Assembly (NCBI GenBank): GCA_049999725.1
Contig: JBNGIS010020367.1
Span: 127,764 to 191,763 of the forward strand
Length of the DNA stretch: 64,000 bases
Reading direction: 5' to 3'
Origin: Haplomitrium mnioides
Lineage: Eukaryota > Marchantiophyta > Haplomitriopsida > Calobryales
Shown here: piece after piece, positions 22,981 through 32,286 of the stretch
Layout: every line of letters starts with the position of its first letter
Numbering within the stretch: the stretch's first letter is position 1
Notes under the pieces: model-generated
Database searches by the model: none
What the model saw: only the letters and a program-made list of their open reading frames with translations
Told to the model about the DNA's origin: nothing
Position numbers and translations under genes: made by a program

Positions 22981-23352
22981 CCCATTTGTTGTTCAAAATT
23001 GGGTAGATAAAGCTAGCCTTCAACAACTTGTCTACCTTCTCTTTCACCATAAAAGAGAACTTGGCATTCAAATGATAATGACACAATCTCACTTGTACAA
23101 CCGTGGGGTCTAGCTCAATGCGTTGTTCTCCCAAATTTTTGGGGATTCCCTTCGGGTTGGTAATACTCCAGATAGATATTGCTTAAGACATTGTTGAAGT
23201 TTTTTTGAGTCAAAATCAAGGTTTGGTTCGCAAATATAAGTAGACCAACTCCTACTTAGAATGCTTGTCCCTCATGGACAATTACCTCTCTATGTTGCGT
23301 TGCTCTTACCACCTCTAATTCATACCTCAAGAGTGAGTTATCTCCCTTTCTA
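22981..23352 (-). pseudogene. A2 RT amino-terminal fragment and pro-RT linker
   Basis: Minus-strand sequence homologous to A4 38160-38500 and A5 55610-55860: the region giving NKLLEADFI in A4 and the upstream V.QEE..F linker ('tggacaattacc' near 23267). It then runs directly into LTR sequence at about 23353, so A2 lacks its gag and protease altogether. Whether that deletion happened before or after insertion is not visible. Confidence 0.65.
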
Positions 23353-23595
23353 TGCCCATTTTCCTAGACTTTACTCCCAAAGACCCATTTTTGGAGAGAA
23401 AGGAGAAACAAAACGTACGAGGGTCTTTTATGAGACAACTTTAGAATCTGATTTGTCACGTCCACTTTGTAGTGGCTATATGATGCCTAGCAGTGTGCGC
23501 ACTCAACACCAACTTCCAAGAAACCACAAACCAACCCCTCCTCTTGAACCATACCCCAAGCCAACACCAGGCTTGTTAAGATCCTTTTCACTAGC
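23353..23595 (-). repeat. A2 5' LTR, first part
   Basis: Aligns with A5's 3' LTR from 51881 to about 52097: 'gagagaaaggagaaaca', 'aggtcttt.atgagaca', 'gcactcaacaccaac' and 'ccccaagc.aacacca'. It is cut by the start of A3a. The LTR resumes at 51162 on the other side of a 27.6-kb insertion, with about 190 bases missing between the two halves. Confidence 0.65.
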
Positions 23596-24015
23596 ATGGC
23601 GAGTAGGGAGGAATGGAACACTCGCCAGAGGCAATAAGCAGAGAAGAGGAAGGAATAGCAACCGTGGAAGTCGAGAAGGATCGGGGACCATATGAATAGG
23701 ACTAGGGGTGCGGGGTGGAGATCGAAGATTGACAGCAGAGGGAATGAACCGTGGGTAAGGTAAAATGCTGCAACATACACTTTCAGGAACAACGTTTGAA
23801 ATTAGGAGGGCCAAGGCGAGGATCCGCGTGGGGCAGCAACGAGCTAGGTGATCGGGGGACGCTCTATTTCCCTCGGCATGGATGGATCTCACCAGGATCT
23901 GGATCCTTTTCGGACTCCTTACAATCTACTCGGTGGTTCCTAAGAAAGTCTTACGAGAAGGAGAGGGCAGGAGCGTTTATGAAGGAAGGCGTGGACAGGG
24001 TCCCTTCAGGTCAAT

Positions 24016-24240
24016 TCATCCTCGAACTCTAGTCGTGAGGAAATCCTCGGACTCCAGTCCCGCGGAAATCCTCGAACTCTAGTCACGTGGAAATCCTCAG
24101 ACTCCAATCCCGCAGAAATCTTTGGACTCTAGTCCCATAGAAATCTTCAGACTCCAGTCTTGTGGAAATCTTCGGACTCTTGTTCTGCAAAAATCTTTGG
24201 ACTCTCGTCCCGTGGAAATCTTTGGACTCCAGCCCCGTGG
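24016..24240 (+). repeat. 25-bp minisatellite in A3a LTR
   Basis: The pentamer aaatc recurs at 24041, 24066, 24091, 24116, 24141, 24166, 24191 and 24216, exactly 25 bases apart. Unit: gaaatcctcggactccagtc plus cc(g/a)(c/t)g. About nine units. The 3' LTR of A3b lacks the block. No spacer variation of CRISPR type is present. Confidence 0.9.
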
Positions 24241-24404
24241 TTGACTGTAGACTCTGCAGTCTGTTGGTGAACATCAGAACCCAAGATCCGGCGGCAGTCC
24301 AACTTCTAATTGGAAGACGTTGGATGGCACCCTGAAGAACCAAGTCAACTGCGAGCCCACAAGTTATGAGGTTTTCTTCAGACTCTATGTCTAGTGAAGG
24401 CATG

Positions 24405-27375
24405 AGGCGGATACATGGCTTCTTCTATGTTTGAAATTCATGGCATAGTAGTTGGGGTATTTGGAGGAAGGATATGGAGGATTTCAAAGACATTGGAGGA
24501 AATATGGTTTTTTTGGTTTTTAGCAAAATCTGTACAGACTTAATTGTGTTCTTAATAGATGTATATTAGAGCTAATATTTCATAGATAAATAATTTATAT
24601 CAAATGTCATTAGTGAAAATTTACAAAAGTGAAAAATCTCTTGTAGACCGGGAGTTATAACCGGTCAAAGGTAAAATATCATTGTCCAGAAAAATCAAAA
24701 TATGGAGTATTTTAATACAAAAAATACAAATATTATTGTATAAGTAGAAAGCTTTTTTTATAAGCGTTCCAAAAAGATATAGTAGAGGTGATTTGATTTA
24801 GTATCAAGAACTTTAGAGGGATTCTTCTAGAGGGCACTTAAAAGTAGAAAAGTCAAGAAAAGCTACTTTAATCTTTGACTTGCTCTTTGATAGAATCTCG
24901 AAATATGAAAGAAGCTTTTGTAGTTAGGCACAAATAAAAGGGAATAGTTGATTAGGTCAAATGTTTGGTCAAGGAAAGCTCTAAATGAGAAGCTTCTTCT
25001 TGAAAAAGTTGGATAAAGTTAAAGTTACTTTAGAACTACATTTAAGAAAAGCTCCAAATGAGAAGCTTCTTGAGAAAAGGAAAAGATATTTTAGTAGATA
25101 CTTTAGGAGATACTTTAGAATTTAAAATTGAAAGGCTAGCTTTTACCTAGAGTAAAAGAATCTCTAGGTTTTACTAGTAATAGTTAGCTCTACTAGTATA
25201 TAAGGAGGGAGAAGAGAGAGCAAATGGGACTTGGAGTGGCTTGAGCTTAGACTTTCATTTTCACACTTGGGGAGTTCATTCTTGGAGAGACTATTGGAAA
25301 AGCACTTGGATAAGCTCTTGGAGGAGTTACTAAGAAGACTCATTGGAGGACAAGTACTTAAAGAGGGGTTTTTGATAGAGTGAGGAGTTGTTGAGAGTGA
25401 GAAAGGGTGAGAGCATGAGAGTGTTGAGAGATTTGTGGAGTAAAGAGTTTGATATTGGGCAAGAGATTTTGTATTGAGTATTTCTTATATGTACATTCTA
25501 TAGGAATTGTTGGGTTTTGATATGTGCAATCTTACTTCTATTCCCCTCTTATCTTAAATGTGCACTCAACATCAAAGTCATATGAGGAGAAAACAGCGAA
25601 ACAAGTAGCTTCATAGTCCGATGAATACCTCAAAATCTCTCCGCAGTCATCTTTAGAACTCAGATTAGCGTTGTCGTGTTGTGGTTTGGCTAATGCGTAA
25701 AAAGGTAACAAAAGAATCGAGAAGAATCATCTTCTTACCACAGTTAAAATCAGAGAAAAGTAAAGAAGAAGCGGTAAGGCATCTATCGAGAAGCTTCTAG
25801 AAACACAAAAGTAGAGGATTCTCGAGATTCGGTAGGTAAGGACAAGAACATCCTATTGGTTGTTCATGGATTCTTTTGGATTATGCGCTCGGATATTTTG
25901 AAGATAATAGAGAAAGCAGCAAGGAAGAAAGGGGATCATCAAGGGAACAACCAGTGAGGGACAGATATCAAAGAGGGGAGTGAACACTCAAGGCACGAAA
26001 GTTCTACAGTGGAGTTGAAGAAGCTTATAGGTGGCAATCTTGGAAATGAGCAGAGGATTATTTGTTGCTCCTAATTTTCCTCTTCCAAATCCATTCTTCA
26101 TTGGGTTGCGGATAATTCCTCCAGACCACTTTCGATAGTGGATAGTATATCACTTCGGTGATAATTTTCTAACTTCGGTGATGAATTTATCTATTCCAGT
26201 ATTGTTGCCTATTATCACCTATGGGGAGCGATGGGATGTCACAATTTACATTCTGACCTGAGTTGGAGTAGAGTTTGCTTGGGTCTTCTGCAAGAGATAC
26301 GTTAGGTAAATGATGAATAGTCGGCGGCGAATGTTCAAGTGACTTCATCAACTTATCAAATGATCAAGGGAGAAAATTTTCTTTGCTTTTTCTACCTTAT
26401 TAGTGCTCTATTCTACAAAGGCATTTACTTAGAGTTGTTCTTATAACAACTAAAACTGAAGTTGACTTTCTTTTAGGAAAAACCCTAAAAAGAAGGAAGA
26501 AGGAGTTCAGTTTCAGGAGGGTTTGAGGAGTTTTCAGAAGAGAAAAAGTTTGAGCAGGGTAGCAATCAAAATTTCACAAAGAGTAGCATCACTCTGCACA
26601 AAATTTTGAGTCATTTGGAGTTCTACACTCATACTTATGGGCAATTGAAGACAAAGGAGTTGAATTGAAGATAAGTGGACATTGTGGGTAATTGCGAAGT
26701 TGGTACAATGATTCTGGGAGGAATCAAAGTACCATTGGAAAGTTGACGACAAGGGCTATAGTTTTACATCAAATGTTGATTCATTTGGAATTGAATTCAA
26801 TTAGTGAGAGCCGATTGAAGTTGAAAACACATTCTTGAGGTTCTTCGAAATTACTTTGCTTTCAACATTTGAGTTATAACTTGTTTCTGTTTATCAAGAG
26901 CAGTATAGAAGCTGAAACTTTGTAGAAGGCTAGAGTGAAGTGTGAAGAAGTTATATATGAAATTTCGTGTCAAGATCAATCGAATCAAAAGAGTAATTAC
27001 TCGGGAAAATTTATGAGTGTTGGATTTTTGGTCTTTTAACCATCAAATGAGTTTCGACTATAGAGAGCACTTCGCTATGAATTTTGCACTGAAAATTTTC
27101 ACACAGCTTTCTTAGGCAACCTGAATTCCAAACTAAGAGTAACAGATCGAATAACTTAGTAGAACTTACATTATCCTTGACCAAAATTCGAGTACAAAAG
27201 GAGTACAAAATGCTTACCTTTGCTTTGTGTAAGAGGAATTGAAGCCACCAAGGCAAGAAGCACTCAATCTTTGCCAAATCTGCTTCATTTTAGCACTCTC
27301 ATCACCAAAGCTTCTACTTTTCACACAACCTTCTCCACAGCCATATACCCTATATATTCTCATACCTAAATTACT
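24405..27375. mobile_element. Unclassified ~3-kb insertion in A3a LTR
   Basis: LTR homology stops near 24405 in one ~150-bp repeat unit and resumes near 27375 inside the same kind of unit. The intervening DNA is AT-richer and matches nothing else here. It has a TATA-like box (gtatataagg, 25196-25205) followed by purine-rich GA repeats, and a short internal direct repeat ('aaatgagaagcttctt' near 24985 and 25058). No frame exceeds 88 codons and no transposase or pol motif was found. It could be a non-autonomous retroelement or solo LTR. Ends and target duplication were not resolved. Confidence 0.45.
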
Positions 27376-27390
27376 GCCACGCGACAGCTT

Positions 27391-27900
27391 GGCAGTCCAA
27401 CTTCCAGGTTGAAAACAACATTGGACGACGGTTAGGGAAGGAAGTCAACCTCAGGCTCATGAGTTCAAGAGATTCTTCAGACTCACATGTCCAAAGAATC
27501 CTTCAGATCAGAGCCTGCGGTCAACTAAGGATCCCAAGCAACGGTGGCGGCCCAACTTTTAGGTTAGATGGTAGCTGCGGAAGAAAATTAGCCTCAGACT
27601 CAAGAGTCCGAGGGATTCTTCAGACTCACCTTTTCGAGGAACCCTTCGAATCAGAGCCCGCGGTCAACTATGGATCCAAGTCAGCGGTGGCGGTCCAACT
27701 TCCAGGTTGAAAATAGCGTCAGACGACGGCTACGTAGTCAACCTCAGACTCCTAAGTCTGAGGGGGGTCTTCAGACTCATTTATCTGAGGAATCTCTCGA
27801 ATCAGAGCTTGCAGTCAACTATGGATCCATGTTAGCAATGGCGGTCCAACTTCTAGGTTGAAAACGGCGTTGGACGGCGGCTACATAAGAAAGTCAACGT
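27391..27900 (+). repeat. ~150-bp tandem repeat in A3a LTR
   Basis: The phrase ggc(a/g)g(t/c)ccaactt recurs at 27391, 27546, 27689 and 27840, spacings 155, 143 and 151, each followed by a gttgaaaac-type block and a 'cagactca..' block. A further unit lies at 24292, left of the insertion. The 3' LTR of A3b retains about one unit (near 49631). Confidence 0.85.
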
Positions 27901-27920
27901 CAAAGTCTGCGTTTCCGCAA

Positions 27921-28088
27921 GATTCTTCGGACCCGGTTCTACAAGATTCTTTGGACTCGGTTTCGCAGGATTCTTTGGACTCGGTTCCACAGAATTCTTC
28001 GGACTCGGTTTCGTATAATTCTTGGAACTCAGTTCTGCGGGATTCTTCGGACTCGGTTCTGTTGAATTTTTTGGACTCCCAGTCCACG
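27921..28088 (+). repeat. 24-bp minisatellite in A3a LTR
   Basis: attct recurs at 27922, 27946, 27970, 27994, 28018 and 28042, with a mutated seventh at 28066, 24 bases apart; unit gattctttggactcggttcc plus gcag. The A3b 3' LTR has only three units (about 49712-49780). Because 24 is divisible by three it translates as an eight-residue DSSDSV-like repeat, but no gene context supports coding. Confidence 0.9.
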
Positions 28089-29472
28089 AAAAATTATGGA
28101 CTAGACTCCGTGAACCTCGGAACTGACCGTTGTACTTGGACAATTCCGCAAACAGTCGGGACAGGTGTCACCACGTCCGGAGCCCATGGGTAAAGGGAAA
28201 AACAACCTTTTTGAATAGAATGGACACGCAAGAGGCAAGGGCGCCGGGGGGTATAGATCGAGGGGCTGCGACATTGAAGGTGTTGGTGTGCATGCAAATT
28301 TGAGACGCGCAAGTCATCTTTGGACAGGAAGACACAACGAGGTAAGAAAGGAAGGATCTTAGTGAAAATTTACGTGAGGTGAGTGGACTTGTGTAGGGGG
28401 CTAGCGAGGGTGGAGGTGGACAAGAGGGGCACTGAGAATCGCTGAACGGGGAGCTCTAGAGGCTCAGGAGATCTAGGTGAACCCATTCCTTCGGGTGGAC
28501 CAGTATTAGAAGTGAATCGATACGTGAAACTAAAGGGGATCCTATCTGTCTTGAATTCGGGAGAGGCTGCCAAGGGGGGATCTTGGAGTTGTCTCAGCAT
28601 CATCTATGCATGAGCATCAATCTCAAAGACGCTTAGAGTGTGTCCTGGTCTAATCTTTCAAGTGAAGCCAAGAAAGGAGTGGTTGCGTTAGTGCCCGCGC
28701 ATTGTGGAAAAGATCTATTCAAGGTTCGGGGGTGGAGTGTGTAGCTAGCAGTCGAGAGGACTATCTTCCAAAGGTGGAGGTTAAAGAAATCCTCTTCCGA
28801 GCTTGAAGAAGTAAATCCAGAGCTTCTCGTGAGGGAAGTTGAAAAACTATCTCGAGGAAATGTGTGCGTAGGAGATTGAAAGAAGATTGGGATTGTGAGT
28901 TGATGAGAAGAGAAGTCTGTAAAGAAGGCCAGTCCCTGTGGTTTTGTGTGGCATACAATTTTAGTGGAGTGCAATACGTGTGTGTATGTATTTATGTATG
29001 TGTGTATTAGCTAGATTTGATTTTTGTTTGTATTTTATAAGAAGAACTTAGAACTAGAAGTATATTAATATTTCAGTTTTTTGGACCTTGGGACACCCTA
29101 CAAATGGGGAGTGAGGTCCCTTGACATTGTTCCTTGGTATTCTGGATATTGTATTCTGCTCCCGTCTTGTACACAAGGTGTTTGAGTCTAGATTTGGGCT
29201 CCTGAATTATACTGCGGATTACCTCAGAAGTACCTTGGTTCATGTATGTGTGTATTTTGGCATTGAGTATGAATGAGCATGATTGCTGCTTAAGTGATTG
29301 TCGATTCGTGGAAGGGTTTGTTGGGTGAAGTGGAATTTCATAGGGCCTCAAAGAGAAAACTTGCAATGGAGCCATCTCACAAAAGAACCTATTCCCATGT
29401 GTTGTTCTCCCTTGCCTTCCAAAGTGGCACATTTGAAGGTTAAGGCTTGAAGGAGGGGAGTGACATACTTTT

Positions 29473-29489
29473 TGGCGCTAGAAGGAGGG
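29473..29489 (+). other. A3a primer-binding site
   Basis: tggcgctagaaggaggg begins eight bases after the LTR end gagtgaca. The same motif recurs after the middle LTR, and in diverged form in A4, A5 and N3. It begins TGG, as a primer site for a CCA-ended tRNA should. I could not name the tRNA. Confidence 0.65.
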
Positions 29490-29624
29490 CGGAAGGTTTG
29501 CAAAAACTTGAGACCAACCCAAGACAAGTAATCACTTTGTGCACCAAGGACCCTAAAGTCGAATTGTGCAAGGGTGGAGAATTCCGAGAAATAGAGCACC
29601 TTGTTGAGAGTTGCTTGAGGAAGA

Positions 29625-30368
29625 GTGGAGGAAAGGATCGAATTGTGGGTGGAGTTGGCCTTGCCGAGAGTTGTGATGGCTAACCTAGTACCGCCTTCTA
29701 GGCTGAGGGGTAGGTTCAATTACAGGTCCTTGAAAGGGCGTTTGAAGGATGACCCCGACGTCTGGCTTGATGATCTAGAAAATACCGTAGCAGCGAATGG
29801 GGAAAGCCATGTTAAAATCAAAATTCTGCCAGCGGTCTTGAAGTTGGAGGTACACACCCCCCCTCCCCCTGCGGTTGTCAATTTAATAGCCTTCGAAAAG
29901 GGGGAGGAAGCCGAGCTGCCCGGATGGAAGACACCAACTCTTGAAGACTACTACCGGGTGGTATTCCAAACCGGGGCTAAATCCAACAAAAAGAGCCACA
30001 AGAAGAGTGAGCGAACGGCTAAGAAAGTGATGGCTCAAGCATCCTCATCGCGGAGTGATTCATATTACCAGCGAGACAATCCAAAGTGGTTCTATCCCAA
30101 ACAACAAAACTATATGAGGAAGCAGTTGGAGGTCCTAGAGGCGTTGGAAGAGGAGCACACAGCAATCGAGACCCTAAAGGAGGTCCAAAAACAACAACGA
30201 GAGCCCAAAGAAGCACGGGCAAAGATCAATGCCCTAAAAGAAGAAGTAAATCTGGTCTTTTACGACATCAAGTTAGATGTGAGAGATTGCCCAATCACGG
30301 CCACGGTGGGCCAACTAATCAAGGACAACCTCGTGTACATAAGGCACCTCAGAGAATTGTTAATATGA
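29625..30368 (+). pseudogene. A3a Gag with large internal deletion
   Basis: An open frame of 247 codons. Residues ~20-75 match the Gag capsid start (RLRGRFNYRSLKGR, WLDDLEN, ANGESHVKI). Then, after LKLEV, a proline-rich joint leads straight to EEAELPGWKTPTLEDYYRVV, which in A4 lies after the third zinc knuckle. So most of the capsid, the basic region and all three knuckles are missing, yet the frame is kept. The rest is a charged linker to the protease (RDNPKWFYPKQ, DVRDCPITATVGQLIKDN). The same deletion is in A3b. Particle assembly function seems impossible without helper Gag. Confidence 0.75.
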
Positions 30369-31320
30369 GCTAAGAGGAGGAGGAAGCTGCCTTGAGTGGG
30401 AGCTCTAGCGGACATGTAGCTACTATGTGAGGACAAGGGGGCCCCGGAAACTAACATTCAGATAGCAAGGTGCAGGCTGTTGCTAGTGCTTGTAGACGGA
30501 GGGGCAAGGGTTAACATTATGGTGGAGGAGACTGCCTACAAACTGGAGTTCATAGAATTCCAACCCATGGCCAGGATTATAAGGTTGGCAGATGGTTCTC
30601 GAGTGAAACCGTTAGGCTCCCTACTCCGAGTACCCACCTTCGTCAGAAGCAAATAATTCAAATTGAATTACCTTGTTATGTGGCTAGCTAGAACATCTCC
30701 CTACCCAGTGCTAATTGGAAGACCCTAGCTGTATGGGGCCCAAGTTCTGCATAATTGGGGAATTTCGACCTTGGTGTTTGGTCTTGAGAAAACTGTGGCT
30801 CACTATGGACTGGTTTCACATCTGGGAGAGACACAAGTAAAGGAGTAGTACGACAATGAGTGGTTCGAAAAGGAGGAGGAATCGGAGTACCACTACTGGG
30901 TCCGGATGGTAAGTGCGGCCACAAAGGAGGATCTATCCAAAAAAAGGGTGGTGTCTGTCAACCAGATTGAGCTAGCAGAGTGCACGGAGACAAAGCACAG
31001 TCTAAGGAGATCTACCAAAAATCTTGCAGAGGATGAGGGCATTGAGGCCGGAAGAAAAGAGAGGTCTGAAGTGTCTCATTGGATGTAAGGGGAGGACCTA
31101 AAGAAGTCTAAAGAGTCTCCCAAGGCGGAAGGTACGTTGCAATTGGCAACCGTGATGTAGGAAGACGGGGCCCAATGGAGGAACAAGGTGGGGGTAGTGC
31201 GGGAATCGCAACACAAACAACTAGTTGTCCAGGAGGGATGGAAATTCCACATAGGCTTTGAATTACCCGAAGAAGAGGAGCAATCCATCACCCATCTCCT
31301 CACAAATTTCATCGACACCT
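30369..31320 (+). pseudogene. A3a protease and pro-RT linker, truncated
   Basis: The protease motif reads VDGGARVNIMVEETAYKLEF near 30496, then NYLVM and SPYPVLIGRP; isolated stops occur (after SK near 30655 and at 30726). The acidic linker follows (HYWVRMVSAATKEDLS near 30890). The copy ends near 31320 within the segment that in A3b leads into RT (THLLTNF), where it joins the middle LTR. The junction shows only a few bases of shared sequence. Confidence 0.75.
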
Positions 31321-31893
31321 TGTGAGTTGATGAGGAGAGGAGTCTGTCGAGAAGGCAAGTCCCTATGGTTCTGTGTGGCAAACAATTTTGCTTGAGTGCA
31401 ATACGTGTGTGTATGTATTTATATATGTGTGCATTAGCTAGATTTGATTTCTGTTTTTATTTTTTAAGAAGCACTTAAGACTAGGTTTATACCGGTATTT
31501 CAGTTATTCGAACCTTGGGATAGCCCTACGAAGGGGGAGTGAGGTCCCTTGCCATTGTTCAATGGCATTTTGGATATTGTGTTCTACTCCCTTCTTGTAC
31601 ACAAGGTGTTTGAGTCCTGATTTGGGCTCCTAAATTATATTGCGAATAACCTCAAAGGCACCTTGGTCCATGTATGTATGTATTTTGGCATTGAGTGTGA
31701 ATGAGCAAGATTGCTGCTAAAGTGATTGTAAATTCGTAGAAGGGTTTGAAAGGTGAAGAGGAATTCCTTAAGGCCTTAAGGAGAAAACTTGCAATAGGGC
31801 CATCTCACAAAAGAACCTATTCCCCTATTTTGTCCTCCCCTCTCTTCCAAAGTGGCACATTTGAAGGTTAAGGCTTGAAGGAGGGGAGTGACA
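31321..31893 (+). repeat. A3 middle LTR, 5' truncated
   Basis: Starts at 'tgtgagttgatgaggagagg', identical to the phrase inside the A3b 3' LTR near 50590, so the first ~1.8 kb of the LTR is missing. It ends gaaggaggggagtgaca like the other two copies. It serves formally as the 5' LTR of A3b. Confidence 0.85.
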
Positions 31894-31900
31894 TACATTT

Positions 31901-31917
31901 TTTGCGCTAGAAGGAGG
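31901..31917 (+). other. A3b primer-binding site
   Basis: tttgcgctagaaggaggg region directly after the LTR; two changes from the A3a site. Confidence 0.6.
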
Positions 31918-32286
31918 GCGAAAGGTTTGTAGAAACTTGAGACCAACCTGAGACCAAGTAATCACTTTGTTCACCAAGGACCCTAAAGTCGAATTATGTA
32001 GGGATGGAGAATTCCGAGAAACAGAGCACCCTGTCGAGAGCTGGTTGAGGAAGAGTGGAGGAAGGGATTGAATTGTGGGTGGAGTTGGTCTTGCCAAGAG
32101 TTGTGATGGCCAACCTGGTACCGCCTTCTGACTGAGGGGCAAGTTCAAGTCTTAGTCCTTCAAATTGCGTCCGAAGGACGACCCCAACGCCTAGCTTGAC
32201 GATTTAGAAAATACAGCAACAACGAATGGGGAAAGCCATGTTAAAATCAGAAGGGGGAGGCACAAACCCCCCTCCCGCTGCGGTTG
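31918..32286 (+). pseudogene. A3b leader and start of deleted Gag
   Basis: Aligns with A3a 29490-29880: 'aaacttgagaccaacc', 'cctaaagtcgaatt', the Gag start and ANGESHVKI. The same gag deletion follows, ending in 'ctcccgctgcggttg', where A4 has inserted. There is a frameshift near the proline-rich joint. The gag reading resumes at 44459. Confidence 0.75.
32282..32286. other. A4 target-site duplication, left (ggttg)
   Basis: ggttg here and at 44454-44458 flank A4. The uninterrupted A3a reads gcggttgtcaatttaatag at 29873-29891, which is exactly what remains if A4 and one duplicate are removed. Confidence 0.95.

Larger units (their letters stand above)
23596..29465 (+). repeat. A3a 5' LTR (interrupted)
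   Basis: Homologous to 48803-51161 from its base ~315 onward: 'agtagggaggaa', 'atgcaacatacactttcag', 'acatggatggatctcac' and, near the end, 'gtgtgtatgtattt.tgtatgtgtg' and 'gaaggaggggagtgaca'. Without the insertion at about 24405-27375 it is near 2.9 kb. It contains 25-bp, ~150-bp and 24-bp tandem repeats that are reduced or absent in the 3' LTR. Open frames inside it are repeat translations, not genes. Confidence 0.75.

Noticed and set aside
24016-24240. Regular 25-bp repeats resembling a CRISPR array
   Set aside because: Units are contiguous with no unique spacers, lie inside a plant LTR, and vary in every position class; it is a minisatellite.
26040-26460. Possible coding remnant in the unclassified insertion (PNFPLPNPFFIG-like reading)
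   Set aside because: The reading is broken by several stops within 300 bases and resembles no family I can name.
24411-27365. atac at both edges of the 3-kb insertion as a target duplication
   Set aside because: Four bases match too easily by chance and the implied ends are not element-like.
27858-28193. Open frame with eight-residue acidic/serine repeats (DSSDSV-like)
   Set aside because: It is only the translation of the 24-bp minisatellite within an LTR; the partner LTR has a shorter array and no such frame.
30019-30222. Minus-strand frame inside A3a gag, and similar antisense frames at 46315-47232 and 47371-47707
   Set aside because: Antisense shadows of better supported gag/pol frames.
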